Shown one piece after another: positions 52,725 to 61,408 of a DNA stretch of 64,000 nucleotides. Within the stretch, counting starts at the first letter, position 1. Every line of letters starts with the position of its first letter. The notes under the pieces were generated by a model. That model saw nothing but the letters and a program-made list of their open reading frames with translations. It was not told where the DNA came from and made no database searches. The position numbers and the translations under genes are program-made. The stretch comes from Bacillota bacterium (GTDB lineage: Bacteria > Bacillota > Clostridia > Peptostreptococcales > Anaerovoracaceae): positions 62,229-126,228 of the forward strand of contig JAUNDC010000001.1 of assembly GCA_030526355.1 (NCBI GenBank). Reading direction: 5' to 3'.

Positions 52725-54263
52725 TTGGCCAATAGAGAAGTGGCTGTGTCCATGAGGGACGTTACAAAGATATTTGGCACAGTAAAAGCTAACAATAAAG
52801 TAAATCTGGATATCTACCGTGGGGAGATATTGTCACTGCTGGGCGAGAACGGCAGCGGTAAAACAACGCTTATGAATATGCTGTCGGGGATTTATTATCC
52901 TGATGGCGGAGAAATATATATTAACGGACAACCAGCCTCTATTCATTCGCCAAAGGAGGCCTTTGACTACGGTATAGGTATGATACATCAGCATTTCAAG
53001 CTGGTTGATGTTTTCACAGCAGCAGAGAATATCGTTTTAGGGCTCAAGGAGGAAGGCAGGCTGGATCTGAAAAAAGCTGCTTCCAGAATAAGAGAGATAT
53101 GTGATGTATACGGGTTTGATATTGACCCAGATCAGAAAATATATAATATGTCGGTTTCACAGAAGCAGACTGTTGAGATTGTCAAGGTGCTTTACCGTGG
53201 TGCTGATATTCTGATACTTGATGAACCTACAGCGGTTCTGACCCCACAGGAAACAGAGAAGCTTTTTGCAGTGCTGCGGAATATGAAGGCATCAGGCAAG
53301 ACAGTTGTCATAATTACTCACAAGCTTCATGAGGTTATGGAAATATCAGATCGTGTGGCTGTTCTTCGAAAAGGCGAATTTATCGGAGACATGGTTACTG
53401 CTGAGACAAATGAGCAGGAAATGACCAATATGATGGTGGGCAGAATGGTTAAGCTCAACATTGACAGACCTGAGCCTGTAAATCCTAAGCCTCGCATCAA
53501 GGTGGAGGGTCTTACTGCCAAAAGCCCTGATGGAATTTTGAAGCTGGATAATGTGTCGTTTACTGCAAACTCAGGTGAAATACTGGGAGTAGCCGGAATT
53601 TCAGGATGCGGCCAGAAGGAATTGCTGGAGGCTATTGCCGGTCTGCAGCATGTTGAAAAAGGCACAATAGAATATATTGACGATAACGGCGAAACGGACG
53701 AGCTGATAGGCAAGGATCCGCTTCAGATAGCTGCAATGGGAGTTGCCCTTTCCTTTGTCCCGGAAGACAGATTAGGTATGGGTCTTGTAGGAAATATGGA
53801 TCTTACCGATAATATGATGCTCAGATCCTTCAGAAAAGGAAAATCCATGTTCACCGACAGGAAGACTCCAAGGAAGCTTGCAGAAAAGGTTGTAGATGAG
53901 CTGGAGGTCAGCACATCCAGTCTGTCCACGCCTGTCAGAAAGCTTTCCGGAGGTAATGTTCAGAAAATCCTGGTAGGGCGAGAAATTGCATCGGCACCTA
54001 CAGTGCTTCTTTCCGCTTATGCTGTTCGAGGTCTTGACATCAATTCATCGTATACAATTTACGATCTGCTTAATCAGCAGAAAAAAAGAGGCGTGGCAGT
54101 TATTTATGTAGGTGAGGATCTTGATGTACTCATGGAGCTCAGTGACAGGATACTTGTTCTCTGTGAAGGCAAGGTAAGTGGTATTGTTGATGGAAGAACT
54201 GCAGATAAGAATCAGATCGGTATGATGATGACTAAGCTTGGAGGAGGTGCTGAAAATGAGTAA
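52725..54263 (+). CDS. Nucleoside ABC transporter ATPase (two-domain)
   Basis: The protein has about 512 residues with two fused ATPase domains, as in sugar and nucleoside importers. The first has Walker A G-E-N-G-S-G-K-T-T, Walker B L-I-L-D-E-P-T-A-V-L and signature M-S-V-S-Q-K-Q. The second has a degenerate G-I-S-G-C-G-Q-K-E, signature L-S-G-G-N-V-Q-K and a Walker B changed to V-L-L-S-A-Y-A-V-R-G, which is normal for the inactive half. A TTG start at 52725 lies 9 bases from AGGTG; GTG 52713 is an alternative. It overlaps the permease gene by 8 bp. Confidence 0.92.
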   Translation: MANREVAVSMRDVTKIFGTVKANNKVNLDIYRGEILSLLGENGSGKTTLMNMLSGIYYPDGGEIYINGQPASIHSPKEAFDYGIGMIHQHFKLVDVFTAAENIVLGLKEEGRLDLKKAASRIREICDVYGFDIDPDQKIYNMSVSQKQTVEIVKVLYRGADILILDEPTAVLTPQETEKLFAVLRNMKASGKTVVIITHKLHEVMEISDRVAVLRKGEFIGDMVTAETNEQEMTNMMVGRMVKLNIDRPEPVNPKPRIKVEGLTAKSPDGILKLDNVSFTANSGEILGVAGISGCGQKELLEAIAGLQHVEKGTIEYIDDNGETDELIGKDPLQIAAMGVALSFVPEDRLGMGLVGNMDLTDNMMLRSFRKGKSMFTDRKTPRKLAEKVVDELEVSTSSLSTPVRKLSGGNVQKILVGREIASAPTVLLSAYAVRGLDINSSYTIYDLLNQQKKRGVAVIYVGEDLDVLMELSDRILVLCEGKVSGIVDGRTADKNQIGMMMTKLGGGAENE

Positions 54264-55359
54264 AATTAATAAAGAACCGCTTCTCCATATTACCAAGCGT
54301 AAGGAGCTGCCTATGTCCAAGACATGGGCGATAAGGATAGGCGCAATAATTGCAGCTCTTATAGTATGCGCAATTGTTACAACAGCTATGACAGGACTTG
54401 ATCCTTTCAGCGTTTTTGGCACGATGATATATGGTGCAGTGGGAACAGAGAGAAAAGTATGGATACTGCTCAAGGAGCTGGCTGTGCTTCTCAGCGTGTC
54501 ACTGGCTCTTACTCCGGCGTTCAAGATGAAGTTCTGGAATCTGGGCGGTGAAGGACAGATACTGGTGGGAGCATGGGCGACGGCTCTCTGTATGATATAC
54601 ATGGGAGATGTTATTCCGAGCGGACTTCTGATTCTCATATGCCTTGCAGCATCGATAATATGCGGTGCAATCTGGGCGATGATACCAGCGTTTTTTAAAG
54701 CAAAATGGAACACCAATGAAACCCTTTTTACATTGATGATGAATTACGTCGCAATTCAGCTGGTAGCATACTTTATAATAATATGGGAGGTTCCAAAGGG
54801 TTCAGGACAGGTAGGAATCATAAATCAGAGCACAAGGTCTGGCTGGCTTCCGTATGTGGGAACCAACAGCTATATTCTGATAATATTGTTCGTTGCTGTT
54901 ATTACAGCAGGTATGTTCATATATCTTAAATACAGCAAGCAGGGATATGAAATATCCGTTGTCGGAGAAAGTCAGAGAACTGCAAGCTATGTAGGAATAA
55001 AGGTTGACAGAGTAATTATAAGAACGTTGCTTCTGTCAGGTGCTATATGTGGATTTACAGGCTGGATGATTGTATCAGGAATCGACCATACGATTACGAC
55101 TACACTGGCAGGAGGCAGAGGCTTCCTTGGTATCATGGTTTCCTGGCTGGCACAGTTCAATGTAATAGCTATGATTTTCGCCAGTCTGCTCATAGTCTTT
55201 CTTGGACAGGGTGCAGGTGAAATTTCTACCAGCTTCGGACTCAACCAGTCATTTGCAGATATTCTGACAGGAATAATACTGTTCTTTATTATTGGATGTG
55301 AATTCTTTATAAACTACAAGATTCACGTGAGAAAAAAATCAGGAAAGGAGGAAGCATAA
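54256..55359 (+). CDS. Nucleoside ABC transporter permease 1 (NupP-like)
   Basis: The 367-residue protein has about ten helices and belongs to the branched-chain/ribose-type permease family as found in BMP systems: F-W-N-L-G-G-E-G-Q-I, L-M-M-N-Y-V-A and G-E-S-Q-R-T-A-S-Y-V-G-I motifs. Start 54256 is set by GGAGGTG; the frame also runs upstream from a TTG at 54238. It pairs with the next permease to form the channel. Confidence 0.92.
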   Translation: MSKINKEPLLHITKRKELPMSKTWAIRIGAIIAALIVCAIVTTAMTGLDPFSVFGTMIYGAVGTERKVWILLKELAVLLSVSLALTPAFKMKFWNLGGEGQILVGAWATALCMIYMGDVIPSGLLILICLAASIICGAIWAMIPAFFKAKWNTNETLFTLMMNYVAIQLVAYFIIIWEVPKGSGQVGIINQSTRSGWLPYVGTNSYILIILFVAVITAGMFIYLKYSKQGYEISVVGESQRTASYVGIKVDRVIIRTLLLSGAICGFTGWMIVSGIDHTITTTLAGGRGFLGIMVSWLAQFNVIAMIFASLLIVFLGQGAGEISTSFGLNQSFADILTGIILFFIIGCEFFINYKIHVRKKSGKEEA

Positions 55360-56346
55360 ATGTTTGATTTAGTTGCATTTATTCCACGAGCTATAGTTCA
55401 GGGTATGCCCCTTCTTTTCGGTTGTACAGGCGAAACTATTTCGGAAAAGGCCGGAAGCCTTAACCTCGGTATTCCGGGAGTAATGTATGTAGGCGGTATT
55501 TGCGGTGTAATAGGTTCATTTATCTATGAACAGAGCTGCAGCGGAGATTTGAATCCTTTCCTTGCTATTTTTATTCCTATGGTGGCATGTCTTGCGGGCT
55601 CGCTGCTTATGGGACTGCTTTTCAGCGTGCTTACAGTAACGTTAAGAGCGAATCAGAACGTTGTAGGTCTTGCTATGACAACATTTGGCGTGGGTTTTGG
55701 TAACTTCTTCGGTGGCTCTCTCATGAAGCTGACAGGGAGTTCAGTTCCGTCGATTGCACTTTCCAAAACCAGCTACTATTTCAGCAGAACCCTGCCGTTT
55801 GCGGATAATACGGGATGGTTCGGCAAGATATTTTTATCCTATGGATTTCTTACTTATCTTGCAGTGATAATCGCCATTGTGACAGCGTATGTCCTGGGAC
55901 ATACCAGAACAGGTCTGCAGCTGCGTGCTGTAGGCGAGAATCCTGCAACTGCAGATGCTGCAGGTATAAATGTTAACAAATATAAGTATTTTGCAATATG
56001 TATAGGCTGTATGATTGCTGGTCTTGGTGGACTGTTCTATGTTATGGACTACGCCAGCGGCGTATGGTCAAACGATGCCTTCGGAGACAGAGGATGGCTT
56101 GCAATTGCATTGGTTATCTTTACTTTATGGAAGCCTAATATTGCGATTTTCGGTTCGATATTGTTTGGCGGACTTTACATTCTGCATCTGTTTATTCCGG
56201 GAGCAGGAATGGCGGCTAAAGAATTGTACAAGATGCTTCCGTATGTTGTAACTATCATTGTTCTGGTATTTACCAGCATAAGAAAAAGAAGAGAGGATCA
56301 GCCTCCTGAAAGTCTGGGGCTACCGTATTTCCGAGAAGATCGGTGA
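55360..56346 (+). CDS. Nucleoside ABC transporter permease 2 (NupQ-like)
   Basis: This 328-residue protein is the second channel subunit, with E-K-A-G-S-L-N-L-G-I-P-G-V-M-Y, A-N-Q-N-V-V-G-L-A and V-G-E-N-P-A-T-A-D-A-A-G-I motifs. AAAGGAGG precedes the start, which overlaps the previous stop region by no more than one base. It is the last gene of the operon before a shared terminator. Confidence 0.93.
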   Translation: MFDLVAFIPRAIVQGMPLLFGCTGETISEKAGSLNLGIPGVMYVGGICGVIGSFIYEQSCSGDLNPFLAIFIPMVACLAGSLLMGLLFSVLTVTLRANQNVVGLAMTTFGVGFGNFFGGSLMKLTGSSVPSIALSKTSYYFSRTLPFADNTGWFGKIFLSYGFLTYLAVIIAIVTAYVLGHTRTGLQLRAVGENPATADAAGINVNKYKYFAICIGCMIAGLGGLFYVMDYASGVWSNDAFGDRGWLAIALVIFTLWKPNIAIFGSILFGGLYILHLFIPGAGMAAKELYKMLPYVVTIIVLVFTSIRKRREDQPPESLGLPYFREDR

Positions 56347-56390
56347 TAATCTAAGATTCAGAATACTGATTGACAATTATTGAAAGCATA

Positions 56391-56417
56391 AAAACCGCAG
56401 AATTACTGCGGTTTTTT
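56391..56417. terminator. Bidirectional terminator between the transporter operon and apt
   Basis: AAACCGCAG and CTGCGGTTT form a 9-bp stem around AATTA with T on one strand and A on the other, serving both converging genes. Confidence 0.88.
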
Positions 56418-56440
56418 GATGTGTTTGATTCCAATCCGTA

Positions 56441-56965
56441 TTATTTCCCGTCATAAGCTATAACGGTATCTACTGAGTATCCTTCCAGCTTGTCTCTGCC
56501 GTTGAGCCCTTTAAGCTCCAGAAGGCAGACCATTTTCACAACTGTTGCATCAAGCTGTTCAAACAGCTGTGCTGCTGCACGGAGAGTTCCCCCGGTGGCA
56601 ATGAGATCATCAATAAGAACGACCCTCATTCCGGGCTTTACATCATTCTTGTGAACCTCTATTTCGGCAGTGCCGTATTCAAGCTCATATGATGCACTGA
56701 CTGTCTCTCTCGGCAGCTTGCCTTTCTTCCGTACAGGTATAAAAGGCTTGCCCAGATTGTAGGCTATTGGCATACCGAATAGAAAGCCTCTGGATTCGAG
56801 CCCTGCGATGGCGTCGAATTCCACATCGGCAAGCTTTGCCTGCATCTCATCAACTGCCAGCTTCAGCCCGTCAGCATCACCGATTACAGAAGTGATGTCG
56901 CGAAAAATGATTCCCGGTTCCGGGAAATCAGGTATATTTGTTACATAATCTTTTACTGTTTTCAT
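56441..56965 (-). CDS. apt: Adenine phosphoribosyltransferase
   Basis: This 174-residue protein salvages adenine to AMP with PRPP. Signs are F-P-E-P-G-I-x-F-R-D-I-T, E-S-R-G-F-L-F-G, R-K-x-G-K-L-P-R-E-T and the PRPP loop V-L-I-D-D-L-I-A-T-G-G-T. It is a single gene on the minus strand with GAGGT upstream. The C-terminus is standard for the family. Confidence 0.96.
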   Translation of the reverse strand: MKTVKDYVTNIPDFPEPGIIFRDITSVIGDADGLKLAVDEMQAKLADVEFDAIAGLESRGFLFGMPIAYNLGKPFIPVRKKGKLPRETVSASYELEYGTAEIEVHKNDVKPGMRVVLIDDLIATGGTLRAAAQLFEQLDATVVKMVCLLELKGLNGRDKLEGYSVDTVIAYDGK

Positions 56966-57194
56966 ATCATTGACCTCATAATCATTTCATTTACTGCTTT
57001 TTTGCCCGGAGCTTTGTGATGTATTCCGGACAAAATAATCCTACCACAGCATAAGTAAAATAACAATAATTAATATCAGTCCATTAAGTTGTGCCCAAAT
57101 GTGATGTTATGTGGTATAGTAAAAGAAAAACTCTGGCGTGAGGCATAAGAAACGCCATGGTGCGAAGCATAATAATACGAGGGAGGTAATTTAT

Positions 57195-57755
57195 ATGATA
57201 TATGTACATCTGGCAGAAGGCTTCGAAGAGGTGGAAGCGCTTACCATTGTTGATGTTCTGAGAAGAGCTGGCGAGGATGCAAAAACTGTATCCATTACGG
57301 GAGAAAAGCAGGTGATGGGAACTCATGGTATCCCGGTAATTGCTGATATGCTGTATGAAGATGCTGATTATGACAAATGTAAAATGATTGTGCTTCCGGG
57401 AGGACTTCCAGGTGCGGCAAATCTTGAGGAGCATGAAGGTCTGGCTGCGCATATCAAGTGTTTTGCAAAAGATCCTGCGAAAAAGCTGGCGGCTATATGC
57501 GCGGCACCGATGGCATTCGGAACTCACGGTGTAATCTGCGGCAAACGTGCCACAATATATCCGGGAATGGAGGAGCGTCTGACCGGAGCAGGTGCAGAGG
57601 CGACAGGCGAGGCAGTGACAATAGACGGCAATATAATTACAGGCAAGGGTCCGGCTTATGCTATGGAATTCGCACTGGCTCTCGTAAAGGAGCTTAAGGG
57701 AAAAGCAACGGCTGATGAAGTGGCTGAGGGGCTTCTTTTTACAGGCAGGGTGTAA
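57195..57755 (+). CDS. DJ-1/YajL family protein
   Basis: The 186-residue protein starts at 57195, with GGGAGGT upstream; an ATG at 57138 adds 19 basic residues foreign to the family. Signs are the N-terminal L-A-E-G-F-E-E-V-E-A, V-L-P-G-G and the nucleophile-elbow Cys in A-A-I-C-A-A-P. Members are involved in oxidative-stress protection and have disputed deglycase activity. A hairpin (TGGCGT/ACGCCA, near 57133-57156) lies in the leader. It heads a cluster of four same-strand genes. Confidence 0.93.
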   Translation: MIYVHLAEGFEEVEALTIVDVLRRAGEDAKTVSITGEKQVMGTHGIPVIADMLYEDADYDKCKMIVLPGGLPGAANLEEHEGLAAHIKCFAKDPAKKLAAICAAPMAFGTHGVICGKRATIYPGMEERLTGAGAEATGEAVTIDGNIITGKGPAYAMEFALALVKELKGKATADEVAEGLLFTGRV

Positions 57756-57757
57756 TC

Positions 57758-58567
57758 ATGGACGAGTATAAGGTTGATTTTCATGTTCATACGAATTTTT
57801 CTGACGGGCGTCTGTCACCTACAGAGATACTGAAGCAGGCAAAAGCTCTTGAATACGATATGATTGCAATAACAGATCACGATGGCATTGACGGCATCAG
57901 AGAGGCACTTATTGCTGGAGAGGCTCTGGAAATCAAAGTGATTCCCGGTATTGAGCTGGCTGTGGAGACGGAAGAAAGCATTGAACTCCACATGCTTGGC
58001 TATTACTTCGATCCTGATGATCCTCATTTTAACGAAATGATGGAGGAGCTGAAACGCAGGAGAAACGACAGAAATGAAAGGCTTATAGCGGTTCTGAATG
58101 ATATGGGTTATGAGTTGTCAATGGAGGATCTGAAGGGGCAGCAGCCCAATAATTATATAGGCAAGCCTGTGATTGCCAGAGCGCTGGTGGCAAAAGGATA
58201 TATTGATGACCCGAAGGAAGCTTTTGCTCCGGGAAAATTTCTGGAAAGTCCGCAGGCTCGCGCAGTAAAAAAGGTAAAGCTCACAGCAGCTGAAGCTATC
58301 AGCCTGATAAAGGGTGCAGGTGGAATCGCAGTTCTGGCTCATCCTATACAGACAAAAGGCATTGGAGAGCCTGGTTCGGAGGAGTTTTACGAGAATATCG
58401 GTGCAATAATCTCTCAACTTAAAAAACAGGGTCTTGGCGGGCTTGAATGTTATCACCCTGACCAGAACCATGAGCAGAGCATGCGGTTTGTAGAGCTTGC
58501 TGAAAAGTACCATCTTCACATTACTCGCGGCTCGGATTTTCATGGTGATAAATTCGGACAGGAATAA
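57758..58567 (+). CDS. PHP-domain phosphoesterase (TrpH/YciV type)
   Basis: The 269-residue protein has metal-binding motifs F-H-V-H-T-N-F-S-D-G, T-D-H-D-G, P-G-I-E-L, L-A-H-P and a final R-G-S-D-F-H-G, all in place. Related enzymes hydrolyse 3',5'-bisphosphates or degrade short 5'-RNA. It begins 2 bp after the DJ-1 gene and ends directly at the possible first start of the next gene, so it sits in an operon. Confidence 0.9.
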   Translation: MDEYKVDFHVHTNFSDGRLSPTEILKQAKALEYDMIAITDHDGIDGIREALIAGEALEIKVIPGIELAVETEESIELHMLGYYFDPDDPHFNEMMEELKRRRNDRNERLIAVLNDMGYELSMEDLKGQQPNNYIGKPVIARALVAKGYIDDPKEAFAPGKFLESPQARAVKKVKLTAAEAISLIKGAGGIAVLAHPIQTKGIGEPGSEEFYENIGAIISQLKKQGLGGLECYHPDQNHEQSMRFVELAEKYHLHITRGSDFHGDKFGQE

Positions 58568-58591
58568 ATGCTGCGTGAGGTGGACGATAAA

Positions 58592-59170
58592 ATGAATTTG
58601 TTGACGAAAACTACGGCACTGGCGATGGAACTAACTTTGAAGTATGTGAATCCCGGAGATGTGGTAATCGATGCTACCTGCGGAAACGGTCACGATACGC
58701 TGACTTTGGCGGAGGCTGTCGGAGACTTGGGACAGGTCATAGCCCTCGACATACAGCAAAGTGCACTGGAATCAGCCGGTGTGCTTTTACATGATAATGC
58801 AAAGGAGAACGTGACCTTCGTGCAGGGCAATTTCAGAAACCTGATGGAACTGACAGCGTGCTTTTTACATGACAGGAAGCCTTCGGCTATTGTGTTCAAT
58901 CTTGGTTATCTGCCGGGCGGTGATAAGTCGGTGACGACCGTGCGGGAGGATACGGTGGAGGCTGTAAAACAGGCACTGGAGCTCGTAGCAGTTGATGGTG
59001 TTGTGACGGTGGTGCTGTATTGCGGCCATGAAGCGGGTAAAGCTGAGAAGAAAGCTGTTCTGGACATGGCGGCTGAGCTACCTTCAGGCAGATTCCATGC
59101 TGTATATGGCGGTATGCTGAATCAGAGAAAGGACCCGCCTGAGGTGCTGTGGATAACGAAGAAGAAGTAG
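58592..59170 (+). CDS. mnmM: MnmM/YtqB-type tRNA methyltransferase
   Basis: The 192-residue class I SAM methyltransferase has V-I-D-A-T-C-G-N-G-H-D-T (SAM loop), D-I-Q and F-N-L-G-Y-L-P-G-G-D-K, the signature of the YtqB family; the Bacillus member methylates wobble uridine of tRNA. Start 58592 has GAGGTGG 8 bases upstream; ATG 58568 would add eight residues and abuts the preceding stop. The C-terminal N-Q-R-K-D-P-P-E-V-L-W-I fits the family. Confidence 0.85.
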   Translation: MNLLTKTTALAMELTLKYVNPGDVVIDATCGNGHDTLTLAEAVGDLGQVIALDIQQSALESAGVLLHDNAKENVTFVQGNFRNLMELTACFLHDRKPSAIVFNLGYLPGGDKSVTTVREDTVEAVKQALELVAVDGVVTVVLYCGHEAGKAEKKAVLDMAAELPSGRFHAVYGGMLNQRKDPPEVLWITKKK

Positions 59171-59260
59171 AATTTTTTTTGTGGGGCACTATGAATGGCA
59201 GATGTTTTTTGTTAGAATATATGCATAATATTTTGTAGCGGTTGAAGAAAGGATAGGAAT

Positions 59261-60235
59261 ATGGATAAAAATGTACGTCCTGAAACTATGGAAAGAATAA
59301 CGACTCCGGCTCTGGCGGAGGCTTTTATCGAAGAACAGGTAAGGGAAATAAAGGCTCAGGTGGGCGATAAGAAGGTGCTGCTGGCGCTCTCCGGCGGTGT
59401 TGATTCATCGGTGGTTGCGGCTCTGCTTATCAGGGCTATCGGGCAGCAGCTGGTTTGCGTTCATGTGAATCACGGACTGCTTCGAAAGGGCGAACCGGAG
59501 CAGGTGATTGAAGTGTTCCGCAACCAGATGAATGCCAATCTGGTTTATGTGGATGCTGTCGATCGTTTTCTCGACAAGCTCGCTGGTGTTGATGAACCTG
59601 AAAAGAAGAGAAAGATTATCGGTGCTGAATTCATCAGAGTATTTGAAGAAGAGGCTCGCAAACTGGAAGGAATAGAATTACTGGCTCAGGGTACTATCTA
59701 TCCGGATATTCTGGAAAGTGATGGTGTCAAGGCTCATCACAATGTTGGCGGTCTTCCTGAGGATATGCAGTTTGAACTGGTTGAGCCGGTAAAACTGCTG
59801 TATAAGGATGAAGTTCGTGTTGTGGGCAAGGCTCTGGGTCTTCCTGATAATATGGTATTCAGACAGCCGTTCCCTGGCCCGGGTCTCGGTGTAAGATGTA
59901 CAGGTGCTATTACTCGCGACAGACTGGAAGCGGTAAGAGAAGCAGACGCAATCGTGCGTGAGGAAATCGAAAAGATGGATAATCTGCCATGGCAGTATTA
60001 TGTAGCAATTCCGGATCTGAAGTCAACAGGCGTGAAAGATGGCAAAAGATACATGGGATGGGCTGCTATCATCAGAGCAATCAATACTGTGGATGCGGTA
60101 ACCGCAGAATCCGTTGAAATTCCTTGGGATAAGCTGTGTGTAATGAGAGACAGAATCATTGCAGAGGTTCCCGGAATCAACAGAGTGCTGTGGGATATTT
60201 CAGACAAGCCTGTAGCTACGATAGAGTGGGAATAA
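59261..60235 (+). CDS. GMP synthetase lacking the glutaminase domain
   Basis: The 324-residue protein has the ATP pyrophosphatase (S-G-G-V-D-S-S, residues about 42-48) and dimerisation domains of GuaA, ending K-P-V-A-T-I-E-W-E, but the whole N-terminal amidotransferase is missing; a unique leader of about 35 residues replaces it. It is similar to but clearly diverged from the full-length enzyme at 9065-10633, with a different region near Q-Y-Y-V-A-I-P-D-L-K-S-T-G-V. It may use free ammonia, pair with a separate glutaminase as in archaea, or act on another nucleotide. The terminator follows at 60268. Confidence 0.88.
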   Translation: MDKNVRPETMERITTPALAEAFIEEQVREIKAQVGDKKVLLALSGGVDSSVVAALLIRAIGQQLVCVHVNHGLLRKGEPEQVIEVFRNQMNANLVYVDAVDRFLDKLAGVDEPEKKRKIIGAEFIRVFEEEARKLEGIELLAQGTIYPDILESDGVKAHHNVGGLPEDMQFELVEPVKLLYKDEVRVVGKALGLPDNMVFRQPFPGPGLGVRCTGAITRDRLEAVREADAIVREEIEKMDNLPWQYYVAIPDLKSTGVKDGKRYMGWAAIIRAINTVDAVTAESVEIPWDKLCVMRDRIIAEVPGINRVLWDISDKPVATIEWE

Positions 60236-60267
60236 GCACTGCGCGACTATTAAGCACAACAATTACG

Positions 60268-60307
60268 AACCCAAGGGTGTTGAAAAATAAGCACTCTTGG
60301 GTTTTCA
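60268..60307 (+). terminator. Intrinsic terminator after the short GMP synthetase gene
   Basis: AACCCAAG (60268-60275) pairs with CTTGGGTT (60296-60303), extended by GTG/CAC, then T-rich sequence. Confidence 0.8.
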
Positions 60308-60469
60308 TGGTTTTGGCGTGACTGAAAAATGCTTACGATGACAACTGCAGTTTGATTGGTTTTTTATTAATGAATACTTATGATATATTATTTACATACT
60401 GCATGTCCTATTTATGGTACACCTTTTATGATAGTGTTAAGAGACACATCAGTATGGAGGTAATTAAAT

Positions 60470-61408
60470 ATGACATTAGCAGAAAAAATATATAATTGTT
60501 TTAAAAAGCGTGACTGCTTTTCTTTGACTGAAGCATATGAAAAGAATATAGCGAAGCCTAGGGAAACAATAAGGGCAAGAATATATGATAATCTGGGTAT
60601 TAGATTTGAGAGAATAGCTAAAGGAGTATATAGAACAATCGAAGCTGATGAAGCTTCTTGCATTATTCTTGAGGGGGATGGCAGAGACTTATCTATTATT
60701 GAGGATGAAAGTATAGATTGTATTTTTACCGATCATCCTTGGCTTGATTTAAAGTCAAATAAGGGTGGTACTAGATCTTTTGCAAAATATGATTGCTTTA
60801 AATATACTCTGGAAGATTTTGAAGAGAAAGCTCGAGTTCTTAAGAATGGTTGTTTTTTGGTAGAGATACTACCAGCTGAAAATGAAAATAATTATGAGTA
60901 TTTGTTTCAGATAAAGCAGTATGCAAAGGCAGCAGGGTTTATCTATTACTCGAAGGTACCGTGGAAAAAAGGAACATTTGTAAGTAATACCGGACGTAAA
61001 GCAAAGAACACACAAGATATTATGATTTTTTCCAAAGGGAAAGCCAGATGTATGAGATATGACAAGAAAAAGTCAGCTGCTACAGGCAAAAGCTGTTATA
61101 TGAGCGGATGTAATGGAATGCTTCCAACTATGTTTGATGTTCAACCAGTTGCCAGAAATAAGAAGATACATCAAAGCGAATTGCCGGTATCGTTGTGTGA
61201 ACAGATTCTACGGTTTGTATCATATGAAGGAGAAATAGTACTAGATTCTTTCGCAGGAAGTGGTGCTATAGGGGAGGCTGCATTGAATATTAAACGTAAC
61301 TGTATCCTTATAGAGCTATTGAAAGAAAATGTTGAAAAAATTAAAAGAAGATTTGAATCAAACTTACTATTAAAACAGGAGTATTTGTATGAATTTGCAA
61401 ATGGATGA
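60470..61408 (+). CDS. DNA methyltransferase-like protein with D-H-P-W motif
   Basis: The protein has 312 residues. An N-terminal helix-turn-helix-like segment (about 1-57) is followed by an amino-DNA methyltransferase of circularly permuted order: the catalytic motif is T-D-H-P-W (88-91 for D-H-P-W) instead of the usual D/N/S-P-P-Y/W, and the SAM-binding D-S-F-A-G-S-G (259-265) comes near the C-terminus. No clear target-recognition domain is seen. TGGAGG precedes the start. It overlaps the DpnI homologue by 20 bp. The region is more AT-rich than its left neighbours, suggesting transfer. Whether it methylates adenine or cytosine is not visible. Confidence 0.78.
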   Translation: MTLAEKIYNCFKKRDCFSLTEAYEKNIAKPRETIRARIYDNLGIRFERIAKGVYRTIEADEASCIILEGDGRDLSIIEDESIDCIFTDHPWLDLKSNKGGTRSFAKYDCFKYTLEDFEEKARVLKNGCFLVEILPAENENNYEYLFQIKQYAKAAGFIYYSKVPWKKGTFVSNTGRKAKNTQDIMIFSKGKARCMRYDKKKSAATGKSCYMSGCNGMLPTMFDVQPVARNKKIHQSELPVSLCEQILRFVSYEGEIVLDSFAGSGAIGEAALNIKRNCILIELLKENVEKIKRRFESNLLLKQEYLYEFANG

